Positions 40,701 through 48,618 of a stretch of DNA of 64,000 bases are shown in pieces (within the stretch, counting starts at the first letter, position 1; each line of letters opens with the position of its first letter). The notes beneath the pieces are model-generated. The model was not told the DNA's origin. It saw only the letters and a program-made list of their open reading frames with translations, and did not search any database. The position numbers and the translations under genes are program-made. Source of the DNA: Serratia fonticola (GTDB lineage Bacteria > Pseudomonadota > Gammaproteobacteria > Enterobacterales > Enterobacteriaceae); assembly GCF_001006005.1 (NCBI RefSeq), contig NZ_CP011254.1, positions 4,960,001 through 5,024,000 of the forward strand, read 5' to 3'.

Positions 40701-40729
40701 TCACCGGATACTGCAAAGGTATCCGGTGA
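40701..40729 (+). terminator. trp operon 3' stem-loop
   Basis: TCACCGGATAC and GTATCCGGTGA form an 11-bp perfect stem with a 7-nt loop 13 bp after trpA. Only scattered T's follow (TAACACTTTGTTT), so release may need Rho, as known for the E. coli trp t region. Confidence 0.7.
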
Positions 40730-40911
40730 TAACACTTTGTTTACCCTCATTCTTGCTACAGATATTTTTTGCAAACAGTTTGAACAAACCCGCATCCTGC
40801 CCCACAATCATACTTACCGCTATTTATTCGGTGGTTCAGTGCATACGTTCCCGTTAGCTGATTGAAATCAGCCTGTAGTTTCAACAATAACATTTGCAAG
40901 GAGAGTCACTT

Positions 40912-41226
40912 ATGAAGCTATTTAAAACCCTTTCGGCGCTGTGCATGGCGGCTATTTTGGCTATGGCAGTTTCTGCCTGTGCTCCAACGGCAAAATCTGA
41001 AGGGACTGGCGGCTATATCGACGATACGGTCGTCACTACCAAGGTGAAGTCAGCTCTGCTGGCGGATAAAACCATCAAATCAACCGAAATCAGCGTCGAG
41101 ACCTTTAAAGGCAAGGTTCAGTTAAGCGGTTTCGTCAGCTCTAGCGCCGATGCCAATCGCGCCGTTCAGGTGACTCGCGGCGTAGCGGGTGTTAAATCGG
41201 TCGAAAATGATATGCGCATTAAATAA
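40912..41226 (+). CDS. BON-domain lipoprotein
   Basis: 104 residues from the ATG at 40912 (AAGGAGAG lies 8 nt upstream). The signal peptide ends in the lipobox VSAC, so the protein is probably a lipoprotein of the cell envelope. One BON domain (residues about 38-104: IDDTVVTTKVKSALL ... VQLSGFVSSSADANRAVQVTRGVAGVKSVENDMRI) is similar to a single OsmY repeat. BON domains are thought to bind phospholipid membranes. E. coli has yciE/F/G in this place. Precise function unknown. Confidence 0.88.
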   Translation: MKLFKTLSALCMAAILAMAVSACAPTAKSEGTGGYIDDTVVTTKVKSALLADKTIKSTEISVETFKGKVQLSGFVSSSADANRAVQVTRGVAGVKSVENDMRIK

Positions 41227-41234
41227 CTAAAGAG

Positions 41235-41256
41235 GGAGGCGCCGAACAGCGCCTCC
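41235..41256. terminator. Stem-loop between convergent BON gene and ompW
   Basis: GGAGGCGC-CGAACA-GCGCCTCC, perfect 8-bp stem, followed by TTATT on the plus strand. Confidence 0.7.
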
Positions 41257-41271
41257 TTATTGCAGCGTAGC

Positions 41272-41904
41272 TTAGAAGCGGTAGCCCGCACCAAACATAA
41301 ACACAAATGGATCCAGCCGTGTATCAATGCTCTGACTTGGGCCACCAGCAACATCAAATCGGGTCTTGGTTTCGATATTCATCCACCAGACCGACATGTT
41401 CAGCATCCAGTGCTCATCCAGGTTGTAATCCATCCCCGCCTGGGCAGCAACACCCCAAGAATCTTTCAGATCCAGGTTGCTTAAACCCGCGCTTTTACCG
41501 TAGTCGTTGAACTTCTCATCAAAGAACGTGGTGTAGTTTACGCCAACGCCCAGATAAGGGCGTAGTTTGTCCTGCTTGTCACCAAAGTAGTACTGTGCCA
41601 TCAGCGTTGGTGGCAGTTGGTGCACTGTTGCAATATCCTGGCCCGCCAAGGTAACTTTATGGCGGAATGGGGTCGCAGCCAGCAGTTCAACCCCGATATT
41701 GTCCGTCACCATATAACCGAACGTCAGGCCGAGCTGAGTGTTGTTTTTAGCATCGAGCGTCCCCAGCCCTAAAACGTTGTCCGAACCTGCATTAGGACGA
41801 ACTGTTGCAGTCCCTGCACGGAACAGGAAATCACCCGCTTGATGCGCGCTTGCTACCATAGGAGCCATCAGAGCCCCTAACACCACCAGAGTTGTCTTTT
41901 TCAT
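41272..41904 (-). CDS. ompW: Outer membrane protein W
   Basis: 210 residues from the ATG at 41904 (E. coli 212). Signal peptide of about 21 residues (ending ASA), mature start HQAGDFLFRAGTATVRP, then an eight-stranded beta barrel ending in FGAGYRF with the C-terminal Phe required for outer-membrane assembly. ELLAATPFRHK and LPPTLMAQYYFGD are family signatures. It is a small hydrophobic-channel porin and colicin S4 receptor in E. coli. An ATG four codons upstream is less consistent with the family. A perfect FNR box lies about 145 bp upstream of the start. Confidence 0.95.
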   Translation of the reverse strand: MKKTTLVVLGALMAPMVASAHQAGDFLFRAGTATVRPNAGSDNVLGLGTLDAKNNTQLGLTFGYMVTDNIGVELLAATPFRHKVTLAGQDIATVHQLPPTLMAQYYFGDKQDKLRPYLGVGVNYTTFFDEKFNDYGKSAGLSNLDLKDSWGVAAQAGMDYNLDEHWMLNMSVWWMNIETKTRFDVAGGPSQSIDTRLDPFVFMFGAGYRF

Positions 41905-42048
41905 TATCCATTCCATTTGTGTGGTTTACAGTCCCGATGAATATACCTATTAACAGGTATTTATGATCCCATCGAGATCACATCTTAAGTGTAAAAATTT
42001 AAATTCCCACCAAAAACAAAGCCACCTAAGGTGTTAATAAATCGATAA

Positions 42049-42062
42049 TTGATCTGAATCAA
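42049..42062. promoter_or_regulatory. FNR box upstream of ompW
   Basis: TTGAT-CTGA-ATCAA is a perfect match to the FNR consensus TTGAT-N4-ATCAA. It lies in the 295-bp divergent gap, 145 bp from the ompW start. E. coli ompW is known to be FNR-controlled, which supports assignment to ompW rather than to the plus-strand gene at 42200. Confidence 0.75.
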
Positions 42063-42199
42063 TAAACGCCTTTTGTTGCAAATTTTATGCATGTTTACAT
42101 TTCTGTTACCGAAAAAAGTTGCTAAAAAAAATGCCGCTGCGTAATTTCATCATTCCTGTTGGTTTTGGTTGGGCCGGTAAGGAGTCGGTGGCAATCAAG

Positions 42200-42640
42200 A
42201 TGAGCGAAATTCAAAATCCCTGCACCAGCTGCGGCGCCTGCTGCGGTTATTTCCGAGTATCATTCTATTGGGCCGAAGCGGAAGATGGCGGCGGCGTGGT
42301 ACCTATATCCTTAACTGAACCCTTGAGCCCCTTTCTGCGCTGTATGCAGGGAACCAACAGCAAGTCCCCACGCTGCACTTCGCTAGTGGGTGAAATTGGT
42401 CAGGCGGTATCCTGTTCGATCTACCCCAATCGCCCTAGCCCCTGCCGCGAATTCGATCAATCCGGGGAAAATGGCCTGCGCAATGAAGCCTGCGATCGGG
42501 CCCGTGAGCGCTACGGCCTGCTGCCCTTGCCGGTTCCCCTACCATTATCATTGTCAGAGACCATAATCGCCCAAGAAATCAGCACAGTGCCATTCGCGGG
42601 GTGCCACAGCGGAGCGGAACAAGGTACAATCGCCCACTGA
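42200..42640 (+). CDS. YkgJ-family cysteine cluster protein (UPF0153)
   Basis: 146 residues from the ATG at 42200. The cluster [13 protein letters not shown] is followed by [14 protein letters not shown], the CxxCxxCC...Cx8C pattern of putative zinc- or iron-chelating proteins of this family; biochemical function not established. An AAGGAG sits 16 nt upstream, rather far, so the start is uncertain; GTG at 42188 is an alternative and the open frame runs back to 42119. It precedes yciC by 32 bp and may be cotranscribed. Confidence 0.78.
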   Translation: MSEIQNPCTSCGACCGYFRVSFYWAEAEDGGGVVPISLTEPLSPFLRCMQGTNSKSPRCTSLVGEIGQAVSCSIYPNRPSPCREFDQSGENGLRNEACDRARERYGLLPLPVPLPLSLSETIIAQEISTVPFAGCHSGAEQGTIAH

Positions 42641-42672
42641 TTTAACTATGTTCCCGACGCCAAGGAGTCTGC

Positions 42673-43476
42673 ATGCCAAGCATGCCAATTACGGCCAACA
42701 CGTTGTACCGTGACAGTTTTAACTTTTTCCGTAATCAGGTTGCCAGCATTGTGCTGTTGGCATTGCTGACCGCATTCATTTCTGTGCTGCTTAATCAGGC
42801 ATTTAGCCCCGATATCGAGCAGTTGAAGATCCTGACCGCGACGGAAAGTGATTTGGCCTCCAACGCCGGTGCCGGCATGGGGATCCAGGAAATCATTCAG
42901 CAAATGACGCCTGAACAGCAGATGGTGCTGTTGAAAGTATCCGCCGCCGCCACGATTTCCGCTTTAGTGGGTAACGTGCTGCTGGTGGGGGGCATGTTGA
43001 CGCTGATCCGCCTGGTTTCTGAAGGCCAGCGTACCAGTGCGCTGCGGGCTATCGGGATATCTGCCCCGCTATTACCGCGTTTACTGTTGCTGCTGTTTGT
43101 CTGCACCTTGCTGACCCAGCTTGGCCTGACGCTGTTCGTCGTGCCCGGTGTGATCATGGCGATCTCGTTCTCGTTGGCCCCGGTGATTTCCGTGGCCGAT
43201 GGGAAAGGCATGTTTGCCTCACTGAAGTTGAGCTGCAAGCTGGCCTTTGCTAACGCGCGGGTGATCGTACCGGCGATGATGCTGTGGTTGGCGGCCAAAC
43301 TGCTGGTGTTGTTTATGGTCAGCCACTTGTCGGTGTTGACGCCACACGTTGCCAGCGTGGTGCTGACCGCATTGAGCAACCTGGTTTCTGCCCTGCTGCT
43401 GATTTATCTGTTCCGTCTATATATGTTACTGCGTGACACGGCGCCCGCTTCTGGCGTGTCCTTAGATAAAAGATAA
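42673..43476 (+). CDS. yciC: Inner membrane protein YciC (UPF0259)
   Basis: 267 residues (E. coli 247), about six membrane helices. Residues after the start ([16 protein letters not shown]) and the end ([21 protein letters not shown]) match E. coli YciC; extra length is mainly at the C-terminus. Function unknown. AAGGAG lies 6 nt before the ATG at 42673; an ATG at 42682 would fit the E. coli N-terminus slightly better. In E. coli yciB follows directly; here a SulP gene on the other strand intervenes. Confidence 0.92.
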   Translation: MPSMPITANTLYRDSFNFFRNQVASIVLLALLTAFISVLLNQAFSPDIEQLKILTATESDLASNAGAGMGIQEIIQQMTPEQQMVLLKVSAAATISALVGNVLLVGGMLTLIRLVSEGQRTSALRAIGISAPLLPRLLLLLFVCTLLTQLGLTLFVVPGVIMAISFSLAPVISVADGKGMFASLKLSCKLAFANARVIVPAMMLWLAAKLLVLFMVSHLSVLTPHVASVVLTALSNLVSALLLIYLFRLYMLLRDTAPASGVSLDKR

Positions 43477-43495
43477 ACAGGGTCGGTTGACGTTT

Positions 43496-43520
43496 AAGGG
43501 CACGCTTTTAGCGTGCCCTT
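43496..43520. terminator. Bidirectional terminator yciC/SulP gene
   Basis: AAGGGCACGCT-TTT-AGCGTGCCCTT, an 11-bp perfect stem, followed by TTTATTT on the plus strand. Sits between two convergent genes. Confidence 0.88.
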
Positions 43521-43525
43521 TTTAT

Positions 43526-45229
43526 TTACTGTGCCGTGCCCGGTTCGGCCTGTTCCTTACTTTGTATCAGCTTGAGTGCCAGATAAAGGTCGGGTACCAG
43601 GATCAGATCCTTATCGCGCCCCACCTGATTGATACGGAACCAGCGTGTTAACTCGGTGCGCCGTCCGGCCAGCACCAGCTTTACGTTACGCTGTAACAAA
43701 TCACGTTTTAGCTCATCAATGGCCGCCAGCACGCTGATATCCGCATGGGTAAAACTGGCTACCGCATCCACCACCACCCAACGTGGTTGGAACGGCGTAC
43801 TGTCGACCAGATTGAGGATGCGCCGTTTGAAGTAGGCCACGTTAAAATAGGTCAACGGGGAGTTAAAGCGGTACATCATCACGCCCTGCACCGCCTTCAC
43901 CCCGTTGTTGTTGCCCATTGAGTGGATCATGCCTTCCTCATTGACCCCCAGCAGTTGCTCCGTGGGGCGGAACACGGTGCGGAGAAACTGCATCAGGCCA
44001 AGCAATACCGCCAAGCCAATGCCGCTGATCACCCCCACCAGCAGCACGCTGACGAAGGTGAAGGCCGCCAGCCTGAACGCCTGGGCGTTGCGCTTGCGCA
44101 GGATCCAGATGCCGCGAATGTCGATCAACGACCAGGCGGCGTACATCAGCACCACGCCTAATCCGGCCACCGGAATAAATTGCAGCGGCGAAGTCAGGAA
44201 CAGCAGCACAATGCCAATGACAATGGCGGCAATAATTGATACCAGCTGGCTTTTGCCGCCATTGGCATCGTTTACCGCCGTACGCGAATCGGCTCCGCTG
44301 ATGGCAAAACCTTGCGACAGAGCGGAAACAATGTTTACCAGCCCAAGCGCACGGAACTCCGCATCGGCATTAACTTCGTAGCCATTTTTCGCCGCGAAGC
44401 TGCGCGCCGTAAGCATCATGCTGACAAAGCTGACCACCGCCAGGTTGAGCGCCGGTATCACCATGTCACGCAGTAAGCCCGGCTGAAAATCCGGCCATTG
44501 AACGATAGGCAGCATGCCGCTGAAGCCCCCTACGGTAATAATACCGTGCTGCTGCAAATTAGCCGCCCAGGTGATGAAGGCGACCAGCACGATGGCAAAC
44601 AACGGCGCAGGCCAGTTAGGCCGCAGCTTTTTAACCCCCACCAGCATTGCCAGTGTAAGCAATGAAATGCCCATCGTCGGCCAATCGCTATGCAGAATGT
44701 TACCGGGCAAGGCATAAATACGTTCAATCAGCTGCGCCGGTGGCGTACCGAACCCCAGCACTTTACCAATCTGATCGACGATGATGGTCACCGCCACGCC
44801 ATTCAGCAATCCGCTGAGGATTGGGCGCGAAAGCAGGTCTGCCAAGGCCCCTAGCCGGAAGCGGCTGGCCAGCAAACACCAAGCTCCCGTCATGGCGGTC
44901 ATCATGATGGTGAGCTGCCAGTGCAGCTCCATACTTCCTGCGGCCAGCGGAGTCACCACAGCAGCGATCACCGCACAGGTGGCCGCATCCGGCCCAACAA
45001 TCAACTGCCGCGACGAGCCAAAAATGGCATAGGCGATCATCGGTAAAATACAGGAGTAAAGCCCGACCACCGGACTGACACCGGCCAATTCGGCATAGGC
45101 GATCGCCACCGGCAAAGCTACCGCTGCAACCGATAACCCCGCACGAATATCCGGCTTCAACCAACTGCGTTCATATCCTAACAAATGCGTCAAACCGGGC
45201 GTCCACGCCCGCAGAGACTTCCATTGCAT
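43526..45229 (-). CDS. SulP-family inorganic/organic anion transporter with STAS domain
   Basis: 567 residues. The membrane part (about 25-415) has the SulP signature region LPVAIAYAELAGVSPVVGLYSCILPMIAY split over two helices, the pore segment GPDAATCAVIAAVV, and FVSMMLTARSFAAKNGYEVNADAEFRALG. A cytoplasmic STAS domain follows (about 440-550; RWVVVDAVASFTHADISVLAAIDELKRDL). Possible substrates include sulfate, bicarbonate and dicarboxylates; E. coli DauA of this family carries C4-dicarboxylates, but orthology is not claimed. It interrupts the conserved yciC-yciB pair, so it is an accessory gene here. Confidence 0.92.
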   Translation of the reverse strand: MQWKSLRAWTPGLTHLLGYERSWLKPDIRAGLSVAAVALPVAIAYAELAGVSPVVGLYSCILPMIAYAIFGSSRQLIVGPDAATCAVIAAVVTPLAAGSMELHWQLTIMMTAMTGAWCLLASRFRLGALADLLSRPILSGLLNGVAVTIIVDQIGKVLGFGTPPAQLIERIYALPGNILHSDWPTMGISLLTLAMLVGVKKLRPNWPAPLFAIVLVAFITWAANLQQHGIITVGGFSGMLPIVQWPDFQPGLLRDMVIPALNLAVVSFVSMMLTARSFAAKNGYEVNADAEFRALGLVNIVSALSQGFAISGADSRTAVNDANGGKSQLVSIIAAIVIGIVLLFLTSPLQFIPVAGLGVVLMYAAWSLIDIRGIWILRKRNAQAFRLAAFTFVSVLLVGVISGIGLAVLLGLMQFLRTVFRPTEQLLGVNEEGMIHSMGNNNGVKAVQGVMMYRFNSPLTYFNVAYFKRRILNLVDSTPFQPRWVVVDAVASFTHADISVLAAIDELKRDLLQRNVKLVLAGRRTELTRWFRINQVGRDKDLILVPDLYLALKLIQSKEQAEPGTAQ

Positions 45230-45451
45230 AGCTATTTTCCATGGTAAATTATGCGGCTATTATTATGCTTAATATGCGTGGTACACCCAGCGCTTGCAAA
45301 TAACCGACGGTAACAATCGTAAGTTTATGCAAATTCTGGTGTTTACAGCAGCAATCTACCGGACGAACACCGATAATCTGCCCTTTAGTGCGATACACAG
45401 AACGCGCCAAATCCGGTATAGTCGCCCGATGAACCTATGATGGATTGATTT

Positions 45452-45991
45452 ATGAAGCAGTTTCTTGATTTTCTACCCCTGATTGTCTTTTTTGCCTTTT
45501 ATAAGCTTTACGATATCTACGTCGCCTCAGGTGCCTTGATCGTCGCTACCGCCCTGGCACTGGTCTTTACCTGGCTGAAATATCGCAAGGTAGAGAAGAT
45601 GACGCTGATCACCTTTGCCATGGTCGCCGTATTCGGTACCTTGACCCTGGTGTTCCACAACGACCTGTTTATCAAATGGAAGGTCACGGCCATCTACACC
45701 CTGTTCGCTCTGGCGTTGCTGATCAGCCAACTGATACTGAAAAAGCCGCTGATCCAACGCATGCTGGGTAAAGAGCTGACCCTGCCGGACAGCGTCTGGA
45801 ACCACCTTAACATTGCCTGGGCCCTGTTCTTCCTGGCCTGCGGCTTGGCCAATATCTATGTGGCATTCTGGATGCCGCAGGACGTTTGGGTTAACTTCAA
45901 GGTATTTGGCCTGACCGTGCTGACGCTGGTCTTCACCCTGTTGAGCGGTATCTATATTTACCGTCATATGCCAGAAGAGCAGAAGAAATAA
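45452..45991 (+). CDS. yciB: Inner membrane septation protein YciB (IspA/IspZ family)
   Basis: 179 residues (E. coli 179), five membrane helices. Begins [29 protein letters not shown], a family hallmark. Affects cell-envelope synthesis and septation in Shigella and E. coli together with DcrB and ZipA. Stop codon overlaps the yciA start (TAATG), so the two are translationally coupled. Confidence 0.95.
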   Translation: MKQFLDFLPLIVFFAFYKLYDIYVASGALIVATALALVFTWLKYRKVEKMTLITFAMVAVFGTLTLVFHNDLFIKWKVTAIYTLFALALLISQLILKKPLIQRMLGKELTLPDSVWNHLNIAWALFFLACGLANIYVAFWMPQDVWVNFKVFGLTVLTLVFTLLSGIYIYRHMPEEQKK

Positions 45992-46413
45992 TGACCGAGC
46001 AACGACCTTTGCCTAGCGGTGAGCTGGTGCTGCGCACGCTGGCCATGCCAGCAGATACCAATGCCAACGGCGATATCTTTGGCGGCTGGCTGATGTCGCA
46101 AATGGACATCGGCGGCGCGATCCTGGCCAAAGAGATAGCCGAAGGGCGCGTGGTGACCGTGCGGGTAGACGGCATGACCTTTCTCAAGCCGGTGGCCGTG
46201 GGTGACGTGGTGTGCTGCTATGCCAACTGTATCCGCAGTGGCCGCAGCTCGATTACCATCAATGTGGAAGTTTGGGTCAAGAAGGTGTCTTCTGCCCCCA
46301 TCGGCCAGCGCTACCGTGCCACGGAAGCGGTCTTTACCTATGTAGCGGTAGATGACGGCGGCAGCCCTCGCGCCCTGCCAGACGGTAAGATGAACTTCCG
46401 CGTTGGCGAGTAA
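45991..46413 (+). CDS. yciA: Acyl-CoA thioesterase YciA
   Basis: 140 residues. A HotDog-fold thioesterase; NANGDIFGGWLMSQMDIGGAI carries the catalytic Asp region and RVDGMTFLKPVAVGDVVCCYANC follows. Hydrolyses a broad set of acyl-CoAs in the cytosol, and may support membrane synthesis with its neighbour yciB. Order yciB-yciA-tonB is the enterobacterial standard. Confidence 0.95.
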   Translation: MTEQRPLPSGELVLRTLAMPADTNANGDIFGGWLMSQMDIGGAILAKEIAEGRVVTVRVDGMTFLKPVAVGDVVCCYANCIRSGRSSITINVEVWVKKVSSAPIGQRYRATEAVFTYVAVDDGGSPRALPDGKMNFRVGE

Positions 46414-46430
46414 GCCTACGCCAGATAGCA

Positions 46431-46454
46431 AAAAGGTCGCAAACGCGACCTTTT
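46431..46454. terminator. Bidirectional terminator yciA/tonB
   Basis: AAAAGGTCGC-AAAC-GCGACCTTTT, a 10-bp perfect stem with A-run before and T-run after; serves both converging genes, as known for the E. coli tonB region. Confidence 0.92.
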
Positions 46455-46461
46455 TTATTGC

Positions 46462-47208
46462 TTACTCAACCGTCGAACCTTCCATTTTGAAGACGATGGT
46501 CTTCGTCAGGTTCTGCGCGGTTTTGGCTTCATAGCGCCATTTACGCATTGCCTGTTTCACCTCACGTTCGAACATATTACGTGGTTCTGCGGACAGAATA
46601 CGCACGTTTGTGACCCGCCCGTCGCTATCGACATCGAACTGAACCTTGACCTTGCCTTCGATCTGCAATGCCTGGGCGCGCGGTGGATACATCGGCTTGC
46701 CGATGCTCAGGGCTTTCGGCCCCAACTCACGAGAAGTTCCCGGCGCGGGTGCAGATGGTGCCTGTTTAACCGGTGCCTTGTCGATCGGTTTGGCTTCGGA
46801 TTGATTGTCGAACGGCGAAGGTTCACGCGGTTCGGTCTTCTTCACTTCACGCTTGACCGACTTCTCTACCTTCGGCTTCGGTTTTGGCTTCGGCTTGGGT
46901 TTCTCCGGCTCCGGTTTAGGAATGGCTACCGGTACCGGCGGTGGCGGCTCGGGCTCCGGGATCGGTTCTGGCTCAGGCTCAGGCTCTACCTGTGGCTCCG
47001 GTTCCGCCGCAGCCGGCGGTGGCGGTTCTGCCAACGCGGTCATATTCACCATCATGACGCTGATAGGGGCATCTTCCTGCTTAGGCAGCTCCAACACTTC
47101 GTTGACGGAAGCGTAGAGCAAGGCGGCCACCAGGGCACTGTGCAAACCAACGGAGAGGACAATTGGCACGGAAATTCGGCGAATAAGGAACATTTTGTTT
47201 AGCGGCAT
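46462..47208 (-). CDS. tonB: Energy-transducing protein TonB
   Basis: 248 residues (E. coli 239). N-terminal inner-membrane anchor (about 11-32, with the SxxxH motif in [13 protein letters not shown]), a Pro-rich periplasmic spacer with Glu-Pro then Lys-Pro repeats (about 60-115), and a C-terminal domain (about 160-248) with [26 protein letters not shown]. Couples the ExbBD proton motor to outer-membrane siderophore and cobalamin receptors. A Fur site is expected; the AT-rich upstream DNA (about 47240-47262) shows only a weak match. Confidence 0.96.
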   Translation of the reverse strand: MPLNKMFLIRRISVPIVLSVGLHSALVAALLYASVNEVLELPKQEDAPISVMMVNMTALAEPPPPAAAEPEPQVEPEPEPEPIPEPEPPPPVPVAIPKPEPEKPKPKPKPKPKVEKSVKREVKKTEPREPSPFDNQSEAKPIDKAPVKQAPSAPAPGTSRELGPKALSIGKPMYPPRAQALQIEGKVKVQFDVDSDGRVTNVRILSAEPRNMFEREVKQAMRKWRYEAKTAQNLTKTIVFKMEGSTVE

Positions 47209-47527
47209 AATGATTCTGTTTCCTCTGGTGCGCCAAGTTTAAATGCAAATAGCAATCATATTCAATAACGAAAGACAAACTATCGCTTTAATCGGCATCA
47301 TTAGGCGCTAAAACCAGCAAACTCATAGGGATATTAACTTTTAATTAGCCTTTTATTGAGCTTTGCATACGGATTGTTAACCAATGTGTTCCCTCACTCG
47401 TCAATCGCAGCTCACGCAGCTATCCTCAGCACGGTAATGAATTTTTATCTGGATTGGCATTCCCTTGTCACAGGTTTTGCGCTACTTTGTGATTACCGTT
47501 GTATGGCAATGATTTTAAAGGTGAAAT
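47209..47527. other. Intergenic region tonB-yciI
   Basis: 319 bp between divergent genes, AT-rich near tonB. It should contain the tonB promoter with its Fur control and the yciI promoter. No operator was clear enough to call; no gene seen. Confidence 0.5.
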
Positions 47528-47824
47528 ATGCTTTATCTGATCTACGCACAAGACGTACCTGGCACGCTGGAACAGCGCATGGCCGTTCGCCCCGCCCATC
47601 TGGCTCGCCTGCAGGCGCTGCGTGATGAAGGCCGCTTGGTGGTCGCTGGCCCTAACCCGGCTATCGATAGCAACGATCCAGGCCAGGCTGGATTTACCGG
47701 TTCTACCGTGATCGCCGAGTTCCCTTCGCTGGAGGTGGCAAAATCCTGGGCAGCACAAGACCCGTACGTGGACGCTGGCGTATACGGCGAAGTCACGGTG
47801 AAACCGTTTAAACAGGTATTTTAA
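47528..47824 (+). CDS. yciI: YciI-like (YCII domain) protein
   Basis: 98 residues (E. coli 98). A dimeric alpha/beta ferredoxin-like protein with conserved His/Asp residues in [28 protein letters not shown] and [15 protein letters not shown]. No enzymatic role is firmly established for the E. coli protein; a relative in Haemophilus has a similar active-site arrangement. Sits beside tonB as in E. coli. Confidence 0.94.
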   Translation: MLYLIYAQDVPGTLEQRMAVRPAHLARLQALRDEGRLVVAGPNPAIDSNDPGQAGFTGSTVIAEFPSLEVAKSWAAQDPYVDAGVYGEVTVKPFKQVF

Positions 47825-47830
47825 GCAAAA

Positions 47831-47856
47831 AAAAGCCAGCACGGAGGTGGCTGGCT
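47831..47856 (-). terminator. Terminator of the TetR-family gene (also covers yciI)
   Basis: AGCCAGC/GCTGGCT stem. On the minus strand it is followed by eight T, a strong signal for the gene at 47940-48497; on the plus strand the stem follows yciI closely but lacks a U-run. Confidence 0.8.
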
Positions 47857-47939
47857 AAAAGTGGGTTCTTCGAGGGAATATCTTTATTCGCTAAACATAC
47901 TCGCCACGCGGAGCGATCGCCATCTATCAGTGTGATAGG

Positions 47940-48497
47940 TCAACCATTGCGAGCCGTATCGGTAAGAACCCACTTTTGCAGATCGGTAAACATTGCTTCC
48001 CATTCCTGCTGAGTGATATCCATAAAGCCGAAGAACCGCAGCATGAAGGCTCCCTCGGTGGCCAGGAAGGCCAATCGCGCCTTTCTCCCCGCCTCGGTGG
48101 TCAGATCCAAACCGGCTATGCGGCTGCGATACCATTCTCGCGTACTGTCCAGGTGTTCTGGCGTCTGAATTAACGTCGCCATCAACCCGGCTGCCTTGGC
48201 GCTGGAAGCCTGATCCGAACTGCGGGTAGCCTGCATATGCGCCTGGACGATGGTTAACGGGTCCGGATCGCTGCCCGCGATATCGTCAAACACCTGCTCA
48301 TAAACCTTGCCCCAACGGTCAAACATCGCATCGATGAGCGCATCTTTGCTACCAAAGCAATATTGCACTCCCCCCTTGGAGATCCCCATGGCTTTGGCCA
48401 CCGAATCGATGGTTAACCCTGCCGCACCTTGGGTCGCCACAATCTCTTCTGCGGTATCCAGCACCTTGTCACGATCGATACTCCGTTGACGCCCCAT
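47940..48497 (-). CDS. TetR/AcrR-family regulator, SmvR-like
   Basis: 185 residues. HTH at residues 10-55 (DKVLDTAEEIVATQGAAGLTIDSVAKAMGISKGGVQYCFGSKDAL). The C-terminal ligand-binding part resembles TetR regulators found divergent to SmvA-type efflux genes. It faces the MFS gene at 48619 across 121 bp. The perfect palindrome ATACGTACGTAT begins 19 bp upstream of its start codon and is the likely operator for both genes. The inducer is unknown, possibly cationic biocides as for SmvR (inference). Confidence 0.88.
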   Translation of the reverse strand: MGRQRSIDRDKVLDTAEEIVATQGAAGLTIDSVAKAMGISKGGVQYCFGSKDALIDAMFDRWGKVYEQVFDDIAGSDPDPLTIVQAHMQATRSSDQASSAKAAGLMATLIQTPEHLDSTREWYRSRIAGLDLTTEAGRKARLAFLATEGAFMLRFFGFMDITQQEWEAMFTDLQKWVLTDTARNG

Positions 48498-48515
48498 TGA
48501 GAAAGCCCCTTTTCA

Positions 48516-48527
48516 ATACGTACGTAT
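48516..48527. promoter_or_regulatory. Palindrome between TetR and MFS genes, probable operator
   Basis: ATACGTACGTAT is a perfect 12-bp palindrome within the 121-bp divergent gap; TetR-type repressors commonly bind such dyads. Confidence 0.6.
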
Positions 48528-48618
48528 GGATTTATATTATAGCAGTATACCACCGGTGCTTCCGGGTGGTTACCGTAAGGTGACGCAGCCGCGTCATCGG
48601 TTTACTAGGATACTCTTT

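Noticed and set aside
47240..47262. Fur box upstream of tonB
   Set aside because: Iron control is expected, but the match to the 19-bp consensus is only about half of the positions by eye, so no site is called.
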